Below, piece by piece: positions 27,545 to 36,500 of a stretch of DNA of 50,960 nucleotides. The notes beneath the pieces were generated by a model. It did not search any database and had not been told where the DNA came from. It saw nothing but the letters and a program-made list of their open reading frames with translations. The first letter of the stretch is position 1, and each line of letters starts with the position of its first letter. Made by a program: the position numbers and the translations under genes. Source of the stretch: Krumholzibacterium sp965370495 (GTDB lineage: Bacteria; Krumholzibacteriota; Krumholzibacteriia; Krumholzibacteriales; Krumholzibacteriaceae); assembly GCA_965370495.1 (NCBI GenBank), contig CBDUUV010000002.1:1-50960 (forward strand), in the 5' to 3' direction.

Positions 27545-28798
27545 GTGTACTTTTTCTACTACTTTCCCGTGGGGCTCGATATTGAGACTCGCAGGACGCC
27601 GGCTATTACTCTGTTCCTGGCGGCAGTGTCTGTTACCACTTTTCTTTTATACAGATACCTGCCATATGAATACGGGTGGCGCCTGGCAAGAATGATATTT
27701 TATCCCTCTGACCCCTCGGTCAGAACGTCATTTACATATGTATTTCTACACGCGGGGTATTTACACCTGATCGGAAACATTGTTTACCTTCTCCTGTTCG
27801 GCAGAGTAATAGAGGACCGGTTCGGCCCCGGACGTTTCTTTCTGATCTTTGTTTTTTCAGCGATGGCGGGAGTATGGTCACACCTGGTCCTGACCAGCAT
27901 ATTTTCGCCGCAGTACCTCGGGTATGGTATCCTGGGGGCGTCAGGAGCTACTTCAGGGCTGCTTGGAGCCTTTATGGCGCGTTTCTATTTCAGCAGGATA
28001 CGTGTCGCTTACTGGGTTTTTATGCCACTGCAGGGTGTTAACAGGGCTGGAAGGAAGTATCTGCCGGGTTTTCTGGCGGTTGCGTTGTGGATGGTTTTCC
28101 AGGGTGTCTTTGCGGTGGTGCAGTTCGGTATCGAAGGTGTCCAGGTAGCGTACAGTGTACATATCGGAGGTTTTGCGTGCGGGTTTCTCCTGGCAAGCGC
28201 TTTCGGAGCAAAGGCAGGCGCCAGAGCGGAACGTCGGCTGGTCAAAGCAAGGCGATATTTCAGGGAGTCCAACTGGTTTGCCGCGCAGGGAGAATATATC
28301 AATTATCTTGAGTTAAGCCATGAGGATGCGGGAGTTCACGCTGAGGCGGCCAGGGCTTTTCTCTGCAGTGGAGAGAAAGGCAGGGCCACGTATCACTTTA
28401 CGGAAGCGATAACCGGATTTATGAAGATATTGGAACGCGGCGAGGCGGAAACCGTATTCGCGGAGGCCATGCGGTCAGTTTCCGGCTTCTCACTTCAGGA
28501 AAAAGCGCAGTTGGACCTGGCGTTCGGAGCGGAAAGGTCGCTCAAGTACAACTGTGCCCTGAGCGCGTACAGAAATTTTATTGAAGGGTATCCTGCTTCG
28601 AATGAGGTTCCATTCGTTCTTCTCAGGATGGCCGGTATACACGAGAAGCGGTTCAACAGGCCAGCTGACGCGATTCTGTGTTACAAAAAGCTGATAGAGG
28701 AATATCCGGAGGACAGCTGGGCTGACTTTGCGCGCTCGGAAATGGACAGGTTAAAGGACAGGGTCGTTACACTTGAGGCCCTCTGTAACAATAATTAA
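27545..28798 (+). CDS. Rhomboid intramembrane serine protease with C-terminal TPR-like region
   Basis: 417-residue membrane protein. The N-terminal half (about residues 15-225) has the rhomboid fold: HAGYLHLIGNIVYLLLFG near TM2, catalytic GASG with Ser133 and His206 in VHIGGFACGFLL, forming the Ser-His dyad. The C-terminal half (about 230-417) is soluble and helical with tetratricopeptide-like periodicity (ALSAYRNFIEGYP, AILCYKKLIEEYPEDSWADFA). Start GTG 27545 follows AAAGGTGG. The 127 bases upstream show no convincing promoter. Substrates are unknown; the helical repeat domain may recruit them. It precedes radC. Confidence 0.88.
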   Translation: MYFFYYFPVGLDIETRRTPAITLFLAAVSVTTFLLYRYLPYEYGWRLARMIFYPSDPSVRTSFTYVFLHAGYLHLIGNIVYLLLFGRVIEDRFGPGRFFLIFVFSAMAGVWSHLVLTSIFSPQYLGYGILGASGATSGLLGAFMARFYFSRIRVAYWVFMPLQGVNRAGRKYLPGFLAVALWMVFQGVFAVVQFGIEGVQVAYSVHIGGFACGFLLASAFGAKAGARAERRLVKARRYFRESNWFAAQGEYINYLELSHEDAGVHAEAARAFLCSGEKGRATYHFTEAITGFMKILERGEAETVFAEAMRSVSGFSLQEKAQLDLAFGAERSLKYNCALSAYRNFIEGYPASNEVPFVLLRMAGIHEKRFNRPADAILCYKKLIEEYPEDSWADFARSEMDRLKDRVVTLEALCNNN

Positions 28799-28841
28799 AT
28801 AGCTTGAATAAAAAAAGAGCTTCTGGTAGTTTTCGGCAAGG

Positions 28842-29537
28842 ATGTGGGGTGGGTGTGTGAGGAACAAATACGGATCGTCGTTTGATACCCTCAGATCAAG
28901 AGGGATTGTCCGGGGTCTGGACGGGATGGGTGAAGCCGAGCTTCTCGCGCTGGTCCTGGGGCGGATGGGTTACCGTTCAAGTGCTTCTCTTGCCCAGGAA
29001 CTTGTAGATACTTACGGGAGTCTGGATCTGGTTGGAAACGCAGGGCTGGAAGAATTGATGGACTTCAGGGGGATCGGCAAGGCGTGCGCCATGAGGATAA
29101 AGGCGTCCTTTGAGATGGGTAGACGCAGCGTAATCTCCTGCAGAGAAAAGGAATTGAGGAGTATACGTTCCCCTGAAGATATTGCCTGGTTGATGATGCC
29201 GGAGATGAAAGGGTTGGACAGGGAACATTTTAAGGCGGTTTTGCTCAACACGAGAAACGGTATCCTGAAGATAGTGACTGTGGCTATCGGTTCATTGAAT
29301 GCAGCCCTCGTTCATCCCAGGGAGATCTTCAAGGCGGCTGTCAGGGCCAGTGCCGCAGGGATTATCATTGTGCATAATCATCCGACAGGAGACCCTGAGC
29401 CCAGCCGTGAAGACGCGGATCTGACCGAACGTTTTGCCCGCTGCGGCGACTTGATGGGAATCGATCTGGTTGATCATATCATAGTCGGTGATGACAGGTA
29501 TGTGAGTATGAGGGAGAGGGGCCTGGTAAACGTCTGA
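28842..29537 (+). CDS. radC: RadC family JAB-domain protein
   Basis: 231 residues. N-terminal helix-hairpin-helix-like part (DFRGIGKACAMRIKASFEMGRR) followed by an MPN/JAMM domain with intact metal motif: His178, His180, Ser188 and Asp191 in HNHPTGDPEPSREDADLT. The name RadC persists, although the protein is not an established repair enzyme. GTG 28857 is an alternative start. The gene ends nine bases before mreB, the usual radC-mreB order found in many bacteria. Confidence 0.94.
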   Translation: MWGGCVRNKYGSSFDTLRSRGIVRGLDGMGEAELLALVLGRMGYRSSASLAQELVDTYGSLDLVGNAGLEELMDFRGIGKACAMRIKASFEMGRRSVISCREKELRSIRSPEDIAWLMMPEMKGLDREHFKAVLLNTRNGILKIVTVAIGSLNAALVHPREIFKAAVRASAAGIIIVHNHPTGDPEPSREDADLTERFARCGDLMGIDLVDHIIVGDDRYVSMRERGLVNV

Positions 29538-29546
29538 AAGGAAGGC

Positions 29547-30587
29547 ATGAATTTGTTAGGTCGCATTGCCACATATTTTTCAAATGATATAGCCATTGAT
29601 CTTGGAACGGCCAATACCCTTGTCTACCTGAAGGGGAGCGGGATAGTTCTGAACGAGCCTTCCGTAGTGGCTGTGGATCAGAAGAATAATAAAGTTTATG
29701 CTGTTGGTATAAAAGCCAAGGCGATGCTTGGCAAGACACCTGATCATATCGTGGCAGTGAGGCCCTTGAAAGACGGAGTTATAGCCGATTTTGAGATAAC
29801 CGAGATAATGCTCAGGGAATTTATAAGAAGATCTCAGAAAAAGAAGTTTTTTATCAGGCCCAGGATCGTGATCAGTGTTCCTTCCGGGATCACCGAAGTC
29901 GAGCGCAGGGCTGTTATCGATTCAGCTCAAAATGCCGGAGCCAGGGAAGTCTATCTTGTCGCGGAGCCTATAGCAGCCGCCATTGGTGTCGGGCTGCCCG
30001 TAGACAAACCGTCCGGCAACATGGTGATAGATATTGGGGGGGGGACGACCGAGATCGCGGTGATAGCCCTGAACGGTATTGTAACAGATATCTCGATCCG
30101 TGTTGGTGGCGACAAGATGGATGATGTCATTGTTCAGCATATCAAGAAGGCATACAACCTGCTGATCGGTGACCAGACTGCAGAACATATCAAGATGATC
30201 ATCGGGTCGGCGACCAATCTCGGGCAGGAAGAGGAAATGGAAATCAAGGGCAGGGATCTTGTTTCCGGGATTCCAAAGACCCTGAGAATCTCCAGTGTAG
30301 AGATTAGAGAAGCTCTTTCTGAACCGATGAGCCAGATTATCGCGGCCCTGAAAACAGCGTTGGAACAGACTCCGCCGGAGCTTGCGGCCGATATTGTCGA
30401 CAGAGGGATTGTGATGACAGGTGGCGGATCTCTTCTGGGAGGCATCGATGTTCTTCTAAAAGAAGAGACAAATCTGCCAATCAATGTCGTGGAAGATCCG
30501 CTTACATGTGTCGTGCTTGGTACCGGAAAGATACTCAGCAACCTTCACATGTATGAACGTATTATCATGAAGAGCAGCCGGTTATAA
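29547..30587 (+). CDS. mreB: Rod shape-determining protein MreB
   Basis: Actin-like cytoskeletal ATPase of 346 residues that organises the elongasome beneath the inner membrane. Phosphate-binding motifs are intact: DIAIDLGTANTLVY (residues 13-26), VIDIGGGTTEIAVI (near 158-171) and the MTGGGSLLGGID adenosine loop near the C-terminus. An amphipathic N-terminus (MNLLGRIATYF) suits membrane attachment. RBS AAAGGAAG precedes ATG 29547. First of the mreB-mreC-mreD-mrdA-rodA block. Confidence 0.98.
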   Translation: MNLLGRIATYFSNDIAIDLGTANTLVYLKGSGIVLNEPSVVAVDQKNNKVYAVGIKAKAMLGKTPDHIVAVRPLKDGVIADFEITEIMLREFIRRSQKKKFFIRPRIVISVPSGITEVERRAVIDSAQNAGAREVYLVAEPIAAAIGVGLPVDKPSGNMVIDIGGGTTEIAVIALNGIVTDISIRVGGDKMDDVIVQHIKKAYNLLIGDQTAEHIKMIIGSATNLGQEEEMEIKGRDLVSGIPKTLRISSVEIREALSEPMSQIIAALKTALEQTPPELAADIVDRGIVMTGGGSLLGGIDVLLKEETNLPINVVEDPLTCVVLGTGKILSNLHMYERIIMKSSRL

Positions 30588-30588
30588 A

Positions 30589-31446
30589 ATGCAGATCATT
30601 TCCTTTCTGTTCGAGAAGCATCTTGACAAGTCGGTGCTGGCAGTTGCCATCGCCCTGTCGGTTTTTATGTTATCGCGCGCTGAAACCAGCCAGATCAATT
30701 CGGCAAAGGTCATAAGTTCCTTTCTGCTCTACCCCGTCGAAAAGATGGAAGGTTATTTTTCAAGCAAGGAAGAACTCCGGCAGAAAAACCTTGAGCTCAG
30801 GAAGATAGCTGTTTCGCTGGCTTATGAGCATGAAAGGTTGACGCAATTCAGGGATGAACGCAACCGCCTCAGGCAGCTGCTGGGATTTCGTAAAGACTCA
30901 TCTTTCGATTTCCTTCCCTGTGAAGTTATTGCCAGGGCCTCGAACCGTTTTCACCATTCGGTCACGGTGGACAAGGGAAGTGTCGAGGGGGTGCGTGCCG
31001 GCATGTCTGTAGTAGGGTACAAGGGTTTCGTCGGGAAAGTCATGCAGGCATTTCCCTCATCGGCGCGCATTCTTCTGATGAATAACAAGTCAATGTCAGT
31101 GAGTTGTCTGGATAAACGAAGCCGTGTTGTGGGAATATTGAACTGGGAGAGGGGCAACCTGTTTCGCCTGGATTTTATTGGCCGCGAGGAAGATCTGCTT
31201 CCCGGTGACACACTCATTACAAGTGGGTTGGGGAGGGTCCTGCCGAAAGGTTTCCCTGTTGGAATAGTCTTCCGTGTCGAAGAAAACAAGACCGAACTTT
31301 CCAGAAAAGTCAGTGTAGTCAGTATGATTGACCTGAATACTCTCGAGGAATTGTTCATTGTCGTCGGAGGACGGGACTGGGACAGTAATAAGACCCTGCA
31401 GCTGCTCGAGAAGATCGGGAGCGCGGAGAAATCGAAGGAACAGTGA
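30589..31446 (+). CDS. mreC: Rod shape-determining protein MreC
   Basis: Bitopic inner-membrane protein of 285 residues, the periplasmic scaffold that activates PBP2-RodA. One N-terminal helix, a coiled coil (about residues 55-100), then the MreC beta-domains with SVTVDKGSVEGVRAGMSVVG and VITSGLG-like (TLITSGLGRVLPKGFPVG) stretches. It starts one base after the mreB stop. Confidence 0.96.
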   Translation: MQIISFLFEKHLDKSVLAVAIALSVFMLSRAETSQINSAKVISSFLLYPVEKMEGYFSSKEELRQKNLELRKIAVSLAYEHERLTQFRDERNRLRQLLGFRKDSSFDFLPCEVIARASNRFHHSVTVDKGSVEGVRAGMSVVGYKGFVGKVMQAFPSSARILLMNNKSMSVSCLDKRSRVVGILNWERGNLFRLDFIGREEDLLPGDTLITSGLGRVLPKGFPVGIVFRVEENKTELSRKVSVVSMIDLNTLEELFIVVGGRDWDSNKTLQLLEKIGSAEKSKEQ

Positions 31447-31480
31447 CAAAAGTTCCACGGCTGCCGGGGAAAGATCGATT

Positions 31481-32005
31481 GTGGCTGGAAATAAAAGGAG
31501 CATGGGGTTGTATATTCTTCGTATGATCCTGACAGCGTTCATTGTTTTTGTTCTTCAGGTGACGCTCGGGCATGTTGTATCGCTCGGTGAGGCATCTCCG
31601 GATATGATCCTTATACTGCTTGTGGTACTCGTGCTTAACCGCAAGCCAGCCATCGCTGTGATAATAGGGTTTTTGCTGGGATTTCTCCAGGATCTCGGTA
31701 ACGCGTCCTACCTTGGGATGAACGCGCTGGTCAAGTCTGTGACAGCCTATGGAATAGCAAGGTATGCTACCGGGTTTCTGCCTGACAGTACTCTTTTCAA
31801 GGGATTGCTTATATTCATCTCCTGTCTGGCAGGTGATATCATACTGTTCAATATTACTACTTCATTCAATCCCCTGAGTGTTTTTATCTCGGTTTTCCGT
31901 TATGGGTTATTGTCAGCGCTTTACACAGCGGTAACAGGTATTGTGGTCTTCAATATACTTCATATTCTGCCTGGGAGGACGGTACGTTCTGGTGGCGGGT
32001 ATTGA
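31481..32005 (+). CDS. mreD: Rod shape-determining protein MreD
   Basis: Small polytopic membrane protein (about 167-174 residues, five or six helices) of the elongasome. It shows LGEASPDMILILLVVLVLNRKP and GFLLGFLQDLG, the conserved MreD core. Either GTG 31481 (weak GGGGAAAG upstream) or ATG 31502 (GGAG very close) is the start; GTG is listed. The 3' end overlaps the PBP2 start by 14 bases, suggesting coupled translation. Confidence 0.9.
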   Translation: MAGNKRSMGLYILRMILTAFIVFVLQVTLGHVVSLGEASPDMILILLVVLVLNRKPAIAVIIGFLLGFLQDLGNASYLGMNALVKSVTAYGIARYATGFLPDSTLFKGLLIFISCLAGDIILFNITTSFNPLSVFISVFRYGLLSALYTAVTGIVVFNILHILPGRTVRSGGGY

Positions 32006-33815
32006 CCGGCAGAGTGAGCTCTTATTGAGCCACAGAAGGAGGATACTCCTGGTACTTGTAATCGGGGTAACCTTGATTCTCGCTGTGAGGCTTTTCTATC
32101 TGCAGGTTATCAGGAACAATTATTACAACAGGTTGGCGATATCGAACAGGATCCAGAGAGAGCAAATGGTAGCTCCCCGGGGAATGATTAAGGCTGCCGA
32201 TGAATCAAAACTCGTGGTAAATGTTCCCGTCTACCAGATCAGCGTTCTTCCCGGCAAGTTGACGGGTAAGCTGGAAAGGCTCCGGCTGGCATGTGAGTGG
32301 CTGAAAATCGATGAAGAAAAGATGTTCGGGAATCTTGTCGAATGGGAAGAGAAGTATCCTGACGGCAGGGAAATGACAGTAGTTCAGGCGGCTGACAAAG
32401 GGCAGATATCCATCCTTCTGGAAAACAAGGCGTTTTTTCCTTTTTTTAAACTGGTGATGAAGCACCGTCGCCAGTATCCTGAAGGAACTCTGGCATCGCA
32501 TCTCCTTGGCTATGTCGGAGAGGTGACCGACGAGGAGCTCAACGGGCCAAAACAGTTCAGTGTGGGAGATATCACGGGGAGAACCGGTATCGAGTATATG
32601 TATGAGGATGCCCTGAGGGGTGAGGATGGTATAAGGCTGGTGGAGATCAGTGTGAAGGGGGTTCGTATCGGAGAATACGAGGGTTTGGAGGGAAATGAGG
32701 GTTTTGAGGGTTTTGTTGAATCACGCCCGCCCGTCCCCGGTTCCGACTTGATTCTGACAATGGATATACAGTTGCAAAGGGCTATAGAAGATGTTTTCGA
32801 CTGGAAGAAGGGGGCTGTGATAGCGATGGATCCGAATACCGGTGGCATTCTTGCCGCGGTCAGCCGTCCCGGGTACGATCCGAATATATTTATGGGTGGA
32901 GTGAGTACAGAGGACTGGAGCAGTCTGCACAACGATCTGGACAAGCCTCTTTTCAACAGGACTGTGCAGGCGACATATCCCCCCGCCTCGACTTTCAAGA
33001 TGATTGTCTCGTATGCCGCGTTAAATTTCGGATGCGTATCATTGAACGAGCACCTGCAGCCATGTTATGGCGGATACCATTTCGGAAACAGATATTTCAG
33101 GTGCTGGAAACAGCAGGGCCACGGATCGTGCAATCTGTTCGAAGCGATCGTTAATTCCTGTGACGTCTATTTTTATCAGATTGGTGAACGGTTGAAGGCG
33201 GATCAGTTCGCCTATGCGGGAAGGCTCTTCGGACTGGGAAGAAAGACAGGTATAGATCTGCCGAGTGAAGCAAGGGGGGCTCTTCCTGATCACTCGTTCT
33301 TTGATCGCCGTTTCGGAAAACGTAAATGGACCAAGGGGCATCTCCTCAATTATTCGATCGGACAGGGTGAGATGCTCGTAACACCCATGCAGCTTTGTCA
33401 GATGACAGCTTTGATTGCTAACGGCGGAAAGCGGATAAAACCACATATAGTTGACAGAATAGTGGATGCTGATGGGGTCATTGTTTTTGAAGCGAGCAGA
33501 TCTGCTGATGTGATTCCCGAGATCGATAAGGATATACTGAAATTTTTACAAAGGTCCATGGAGGCTGTAGTATCCGGAGAAGGTGGAACCGGCAGGGCAA
33601 GCGCTGTTTCCGGAGTAAGGATAGCAGGCAAGACAGGAACAGCTCAGAATCCGGGAGAAGACCACGCGCTTTTTATAGCTTATGCTCCAGTGAAGAATCC
33701 TGAGATCGCCCTGGTAGTAATAATGGAAAATGCCGGGCATGGAGGAGCAATGGCCGCGCCGATGGCTCGTAAGATCCTGTCGGCCTATTTTTACCCGGGC
33801 GTAACAGGGAGGTGA
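31992..33815 (+). CDS. mrdA: Penicillin-binding protein 2 (elongation transpeptidase)
   Basis: Class B PBP of about 607 residues that cross-links peptidoglycan with RodA. Single N-terminal membrane helix (ILLVLVIGVTLILAV), PBP dimerisation domain, then the transpeptidase domain with Ser333 in PASTFKM (SxxK), Ser389-Cys-Asp in NSCDVYFYQIG and Lys547-Thr-Gly in AGKTGTAQN. GTG 31992 is chosen because it sits just before the basic patch and helix; GGGAGG lies 13 bases upstream. An unusual EG-rich insertion (GEYEGLEGNEGFEGFVE, encoded near 32668-32718) precedes the transpeptidase domain. Confidence 0.96.
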   Translation: MAGIDRQSELLLSHRRRILLVLVIGVTLILAVRLFYLQVIRNNYYNRLAISNRIQREQMVAPRGMIKAADESKLVVNVPVYQISVLPGKLTGKLERLRLACEWLKIDEEKMFGNLVEWEEKYPDGREMTVVQAADKGQISILLENKAFFPFFKLVMKHRRQYPEGTLASHLLGYVGEVTDEELNGPKQFSVGDITGRTGIEYMYEDALRGEDGIRLVEISVKGVRIGEYEGLEGNEGFEGFVESRPPVPGSDLILTMDIQLQRAIEDVFDWKKGAVIAMDPNTGGILAAVSRPGYDPNIFMGGVSTEDWSSLHNDLDKPLFNRTVQATYPPASTFKMIVSYAALNFGCVSLNEHLQPCYGGYHFGNRYFRCWKQQGHGSCNLFEAIVNSCDVYFYQIGERLKADQFAYAGRLFGLGRKTGIDLPSEARGALPDHSFFDRRFGKRKWTKGHLLNYSIGQGEMLVTPMQLCQMTALIANGGKRIKPHIVDRIVDADGVIVFEASRSADVIPEIDKDILKFLQRSMEAVVSGEGGTGRASAVSGVRIAGKTGTAQNPGEDHALFIAYAPVKNPEIALVVIMENAGHGGAMAAPMARKILSAYFYPGVTGR

Positions 33816-33818
33816 GGT

Positions 33819-35087
33819 TTGGCAGAGAGAAGAATTCGCAATATTGACTGGCCGATCCTTATCTCGACCCTGATTCTGATCGGGATTGGCCTTCTTAACC
33901 TTTATTCTGTCGGTCATATACCGGAGGAGTTAAAAGAGGCTTTCAATCCCGGGGCTATTTCATATTTTCACAGGCAGTTGTTATGGGGCCTCATCGGATT
34001 GATTATTATGCTGGTAGCGTTCAAGGTACCTTTCAGGTATTACGAGGGAACAGCGCTCATATTCTATTTTGTCGCTCTGGCTTTTTTGATTGTCGTTCTC
34101 CTGCTGGATCCATTGAAAGGGGCGAGGCGGTGGATCAGCCTGGGAGGTTTCCGGTTCCAGCCCAGTGAGTTGATGAAGATAGCCGTTATTTTTCTTCTCG
34201 CCCGGTTTTTTGCCGAAAAGCGGCATGACCCGAACAGGTTTCGCGTGATCTTCGTAGCGACTCTCATAGCTGTTGTACCATTCCTTTTCATCTTGAAACA
34301 ACCTGATCTGGGAACAGCTCTGGTTTTTCCTGCTATTCTTTTTCCCGTTTTGTACTGGCGTGGATTGAACGAAGGGCTCCTGATACTGTTTATCACTCCC
34401 ATGATAAGCGCTTTTCTTACTGTATATAGTCAGAGTGCCTTTAATGTTGGTACGTATCCTTTTCCACTTCTTGTCTTTTTTCTTGTCATCCTTGTCATTG
34501 CCTATAGCAGAAGGCGCAGAATCTTTCAGAGTATAATGCTTGTGGTTATCAATCTTTCGGTGATGCTGGTTGTGCCGAACCTGATCGATTCGTTGAAACC
34601 TTATCAGCAGAGAAGGATAATGGCGTTTCTGAGGCCTGAATCCGACATTCTCGGGGGAGGATGGCAGGTGTATCAATCGAAAGTGGCTGTCGGATCTGGA
34701 GGCTTTACCGGTAAAGGGTTTCTTCAGGGCACGCAGAAACTTTTCGCTTTTCTTCCGGAAAGGCATAGTGATTTTGCTTTTTCAGTACTGTCCGAGGAAA
34801 GAGGTTTTCTGGGCAGTGTTTTTGTTATACTGCTTTTTACCATTATTATCGTCCAGGGCTTCAACCTTGCGATAAAGGTCAAAAATCGCTTTGCCTCCAT
34901 CGCCCTGATCGGGATATCTTCCTACTTTGCTTTCCATGTCATTGTCAATGTCGGGATGACTATCGGTCTGGCACCCGTGACGGGATTACCGCTGCCGTTC
35001 ATCAGTTATGGGGGGAGTTCGATGCTGATCAGTTGTTTATTTATCGGTGTATTGTTGAATTTTGGATCAAGATTCTATGAGTACTAA
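33819..35087 (+). CDS. rodA: Peptidoglycan glycosyltransferase RodA
   Basis: SEDS-family polymerase of 422 residues with about ten membrane helices, partner of PBP2. Conserved parts include GARRWISLGGFRFQPSELMK, KQPDLGTALVF, the large periplasmic loop with FLPERHSDFAFSVLSEERG (the E-x-H-[ST]-D-F region that holds the catalytic aspartate of SEDS enzymes) and GLPLPFISYGGSSM near the end. Start TTG 33819 follows GGGAGGTGAGG and is three bases after the PBP2 stop. Confidence 0.97.
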   Translation: MAERRIRNIDWPILISTLILIGIGLLNLYSVGHIPEELKEAFNPGAISYFHRQLLWGLIGLIIMLVAFKVPFRYYEGTALIFYFVALAFLIVVLLLDPLKGARRWISLGGFRFQPSELMKIAVIFLLARFFAEKRHDPNRFRVIFVATLIAVVPFLFILKQPDLGTALVFPAILFPVLYWRGLNEGLLILFITPMISAFLTVYSQSAFNVGTYPFPLLVFFLVILVIAYSRRRRIFQSIMLVVINLSVMLVVPNLIDSLKPYQQRRIMAFLRPESDILGGGWQVYQSKVAVGSGGFTGKGFLQGTQKLFAFLPERHSDFAFSVLSEERGFLGSVFVILLFTIIIVQGFNLAIKVKNRFASIALIGISSYFAFHVIVNVGMTIGLAPVTGLPLPFISYGGSSMLISCLFIGVLLNFGSRFYEY

Positions 35088-35126
35088 ACATGGCAGGGAT
35101 CTTTGATAATCCAGGGAGGTCTGTGG

Positions 35127-36455
35127 TTGGATAACAGGATTGACAGGATCTTGAACAGGGCTGTTTCAGAGGGGTTTGAATGCGAAGTGTACGGTGAGGT
35201 GATGAGACAACTCCAGATCGAGGTTTACAGGGGTGAACTTGAATCCATCGACAGGTCTCGTGACGAAGGGGCCGGGATCAGGCTCATACGCGACGGGCGC
35301 GTGGGCTTCACCTTTTCGAACGACCTGAGCCGGGAAGGGCTGGATGCAGCGTTTGCCGAAGCAAAGAGTAATGCCAGGTGTGGTGCGCCGATGGAGGTTG
35401 ATGTCCTTGCAGACAACCTGGATATGATAAGCAGGAATGACGCTGAATTACCCGGACCGAACAGGAACGAGACCAACATGAAGATAGAGGGTGTCCGGGA
35501 AATGGAACGGATGGCTCTTGGATATGACAGCTCGATCGATAATACAGAGGGTGCCGGTTATTCAGAGGCGTATGGAGAGGTGTATGTTGCAAGTACAAGG
35601 GGTTTTTTCAGAAAAGAAAAAAGAGGGTCGTGCTCCTGCTCCATATCCGCGGTTGCCCGAAAAGGTGAAGATATCCGTACAGGATGGTATTACAATCAGT
35701 CGATCGACGCGAATCTGCTGGATTTCAGGATAACCGGAAGTGAGGCAGCCAGAAGGGCATCGATCCTCCTCGATTGCCGGAAGATCCCGTCAAAACGTTA
35801 TCCTGTAATCATGGATGGTACAGCTTTTGGCGATATTATATACCTTATTGAACAGGTATTGTCCGGGGAGATGGCACTGAAGGGAACAACCGTCTTTGCC
35901 GGGAAACGGGGGATGAGAGTAGCCCCTGATATATTTACGCTCGTAGACGACCCGTTCCTTGCTGGAGGATGTTTTAATGCCAGTTTTGATGATGAAGGAG
36001 TTCCAAGGAATCGATGTGTTTTGATAGAATCGGGAATAGTAAAGGGCTTTCTCAATAATTCGTGGTCTTCAAAAAAGACGGGGGTGCCTTTTACAGGAAA
36101 TGCGGTCAGGCCTTCTTACAAGGAACTACCGGTACCCGGGCCGACAAACCTGTTTATGGTTCCGGGAGAAAAAAGCCTGGACAAGATGATAGCGCAACTC
36201 GATGAAGGGATATATATTCTGAATACTATGGGAATGCATACGGCCGACCCGATATCAGGTGATTTTTCCGTTGGGATCAATGGCTTGTATATAAAGGGTG
36301 GAGAAAGGTGTGTAGCGATAAATGAGATGACGATCAGCGGTAATATACTGGATCTTCTCGGCGGAATCCGGGAAGTGGGAAAGGAGATTGTTTTTACGGG
36401 ACCGTACGGTGCGCCGCCGGTGCTTATCGAAGGTCTCAGTATAAGCGGGACATAA
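35127..36455 (+). CDS. pmbA: TldE/PmbA-like protein of the TldD/PmbA family
   Basis: 442-residue member of the TldD/TldE peptidase family. It has the N-terminal alpha/beta domain (DEGAGIRLIRDGRVGFTFSND) and the C-terminal domain with GAPPVLIEGLSISG. The HExxxH metal motif of the TldD subunit is absent from the corresponding PVIMDGTAFGDIIYLIEQ region, so this is the non-catalytic TldE/PmbA partner. A tldD gene is not in the window. TTG 35127 is preferred over TTG 35103 because GGGAGGT (35114-35120) lies six bases before it. Confidence 0.9.
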   Translation: MDNRIDRILNRAVSEGFECEVYGEVMRQLQIEVYRGELESIDRSRDEGAGIRLIRDGRVGFTFSNDLSREGLDAAFAEAKSNARCGAPMEVDVLADNLDMISRNDAELPGPNRNETNMKIEGVREMERMALGYDSSIDNTEGAGYSEAYGEVYVASTRGFFRKEKRGSCSCSISAVARKGEDIRTGWYYNQSIDANLLDFRITGSEAARRASILLDCRKIPSKRYPVIMDGTAFGDIIYLIEQVLSGEMALKGTTVFAGKRGMRVAPDIFTLVDDPFLAGGCFNASFDDEGVPRNRCVLIESGIVKGFLNNSWSSKKTGVPFTGNAVRPSYKELPVPGPTNLFMVPGEKSLDKMIAQLDEGIYILNTMGMHTADPISGDFSVGINGLYIKGGERCVAINEMTISGNILDLLGGIREVGKEIVFTGPYGAPPVLIEGLSISGT

Positions 36456-36500
36456 GGAGCCCGTTTAAATCGGAGCGGTTTTTTTATCATAGGAGGAATG

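Noticed and set aside
36456..36490. Possible terminator between pmbA and lgt
   Set aside because: T-run present but the stem is only a few imperfect pairs; noted in the lgt entry and not listed separately.
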